NCBI GenBank assembly: GCA_049587975.1
Contig: JBAVEY010000002.1
Location: forward strand, 1-6,951
Direction: 5' to 3'
DNA: 6,951 nucleotides
DNA from: DASSJM01 sp049587975
GTDB taxonomy: Bacteria > Actinomycetota > UBA4738 > HRBIN12
Both the position numbers and the translations under genes were made by a program. The notes beneath the pieces were generated by a model, which ran no database searches, had not been told where the DNA came from, and was given only the letters and a program-made list of their open reading frames with translations. Position 1 is the first letter of the stretch. Each line of letters begins with the position of its first letter. Below, piece by piece: positions 6,178-6,951 of this stretch.

Positions 6178-6701
6178 TCAACCGGCACACACCGGAGGGG
6201 CTGCGGGTACCCACCACAAGGTCGATCACCGCGAACCGCAGTCCGGACGTCGCGTCGCCCCACGCATAGACCTGACACGCGTGACCCTTCGAGAGCTTCA
6301 GCACCGCGGGGCCGATCAGCGGCTCGAAGTCCCCGGGGCATCGAAACCCATGGCGTAGATCCCCTTCGGAACGCCCGCCTCCGTGAGGTACGCGACAGCC
6401 GTGTAGCCCTTGCCGGAGGCGAGCTCGACATCGTTCGCCTCCAGGATCGCCGCCTTCGAGCAGTCGTCGGCCGCGGCGACGATCTTGACGTCGTGGGCAC
6501 CGGCCGCGAGCGCGACGCCGGTCACGACCTCGCCGGGGGCGAAGTCGGGGATCGCCTCGGAGCCGTTCAGGCACACGTCGACGCCACGCGGGGGATACCG
6601 TGCACGACGTTCAGCGAGGCATCTGCTGCGCTCGCCGGCATCACGCCGAGGACCGGGATCGCCAGCGTCGCCGCGACCAACAAGCCCAAGAGCCGCTTCA
6701 C
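6178..6701 (-). pseudogene. Secreted DUF4397-like protein gene broken by apparent frameshifts
   Basis: The GTG at 6701 follows GGGAGG with 9 nt spacing and opens a clear Sec signal peptide (MKRLLGLLVAATLAIPVLGV, cleavage after ASA at 25). ADASLNVVHGIP follows, then a stop in that frame. The sequence resumes in another frame with VDVCLNGSEAIPDF, AAGAHDVKI and YTAVAYL, the pattern of DUF4397 domains, and later in a third frame with GPAVLKLSKGHACQVYAWGD and RFAVIDLVVG. Codon positions stay GC-biased across the segments. One base too few in the C-run at 6590-6594 and in CCCCGGGG at 6331-6338, and one too many at 6205-6207, would restore one 174-residue frame ending APPVCAG at the TGA 6178. Either a recent pseudogene or sequencing/assembly error; the other genes are intact. 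The domain call is moderate; the third shift is the least certain. Confidence 0.6.
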
Positions 6702-6721
6702 CGTGATCCACCTCCCGTACC

Positions 6722-6740
6722 GGGCGGGTCGGTCCCGCCC
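6722..6740. other. Inverted repeat in the upstream region of the DUF4397-like gene
   Basis: GGGCGGG-TCGGT-CCCGCCC is a perfect 7-bp stem with a 5-nt loop, 20 bp upstream of the GTG at 6701. It would form a hairpin in a 5' leader just before the ribosome site, or serve as a protein-binding site. Confidence 0.35.
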
Positions 6741-6875
6741 CTTCGGGGAGATGCCGCCATTCCTATGCGCGCGCAGCCCATGTTTGTGCGCTCATGCATA
6801 GACTTCATGCCTGCCCGCTATCGCGAACGTACGCATGGTTGCGTCCGAACTGCCCCCCCACCGGACCCGGACACC
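6741..6875. other. Intergenic region between divergent genes, less GC-rich
   Basis: No ORF with coding character is seen. It is the least GC-rich stretch of the window and carries short overlapping repeats of CATGC/GCATG type, including an imperfect inverted pair CTATGC (6763-6768) and GCATAG (6796-6801). Both flanking genes read outward from it, so promoters are expected, but I could not place convincing -35/-10 pairs other than the TACGCT box listed separately. Confidence 0.4.
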
Positions 6876-6881
6876 TACGCT
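6876..6881 (+). promoter_or_regulatory. Candidate -10 box for a leaderless + strand gene
   Basis: TACGCT fits TANNNT and ends exactly 8 nt before the ATG at 6890, the same spacing as the TATCGT box before npdG. No Shine-Dalgarno lies between. No good -35 is visible. Confidence 0.3.
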
Positions 6882-6889
6882 GCGCCGAG

Positions 6890-6951
6890 ATGGGCGAGAC
6901 CGCGACCGACGTCATCGAGCTCCTGGTGGGGCTCGGGTGCCTCGCCGCCGC
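6890..6951 (+). CDS. Start of an unidentified protein, cut by the right edge
   Basis: The ATG opens 20 codons (MGETATDVIELLVGLGCLAA) to the window end with no stop. Residues 8-20 are hydrophobic, so it may begin a membrane segment. Third positions are mostly G or C, as in the real genes here. There is no ribosome site, but a TACGCT box 8 nt upstream allows leaderless expression. Too short to identify. Confidence 0.4.
   Translation, partial: MGETATDVIELLVGLGCLAA

Noticed and set aside
5432..6574. npdG as a 380-residue protein with an N-terminal extension or fusion to the upstream gene
   Set aside because: The open frame does run through, but the stretch across the palindrome encodes RSRRAAARRDR-type residues with no domain, and the family starts precisely at MDISIIGGTG. 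The conserved-looking part upstream belongs to the frameshifted secreted protein.
1..6951. CRISPR arrays, tRNA/rRNA genes, insertion-sequence ends, toxin-antitoxin or defence genes
   Set aside because: No regularly spaced repeats, no cloverleaf-like or rRNA-like sequence, and no transposase, nuclease or toxin motifs were found in any plausible coding frame; the window looks like ordinary chromosomal metabolism.

Overview
This window is very GC-rich with strongly G/C-biased third codon positions, few T-tracts and several GTG starts. It carries a fused biotin carboxylase/biotin-carrier acyl-CoA carboxylase alpha subunit and an F420-linked NADP oxidoreductase. Together these point to a high-GC actinobacterium, perhaps a deep-branching or environmental lineage. 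That assignment is inference from gene content and composition; no rRNA or other taxonomic marker is present.

Layout. From about 1 to 2981 the genes run leftward: a biotin-protein ligase (birA), a two-TM membrane protein with a bacterial PH domain and SHOCT tail, an 81-residue two-TM protein, and a thiolase-fold protein cut by the left edge. The first three are packed with 9 and 32 bp gaps and look like one transcription unit. The thiolase follows after 61 bp that contain a small GC hairpin. Diverging from birA, on the + strand, are a 575-residue acyl-CoA carboxylase alpha subunit and, 33 bp later behind a strong Shine-Dalgarno, an unrecognised five-TM protein. Converging on the latter is a NADPH:F420 oxidoreductase (npdG) on the - strand. 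Upstream of npdG lies a small secreted DUF4397-like protein gene that is broken by apparent frameshifts at homopolymers, with a perfect 36-bp palindrome between them. A 188-bp intergenic region then leads to the first 20 codons of a + strand ORF cut by the right edge.

How they fit together. BirA attaches biotin to the conserved Lys of the carrier domain encoded by the divergent carboxylase gene, so enzyme and substrate share one intergenic control region. That region has a readable promoter (TTGACT-17 bp-GATTGT) and two GGGTACC repeats 19 bp apart. The thiolase-like protein and the carboxylase both belong to acyl-CoA metabolism, but no carboxyltransferase beta subunit is present, so the acyl-CoA substrate cannot be read from here.

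I do not see a convincing new defence, mobile or RNA-based system. The points most worth a second look are the broken DUF4397-like gene with its adjacent perfect palindrome, the thiolase that lacks the family's nucleophilic Cys, the five-TM protein with duplicated Cys-paired modules, and the operator-like repeats between birA and the carboxylase gene.
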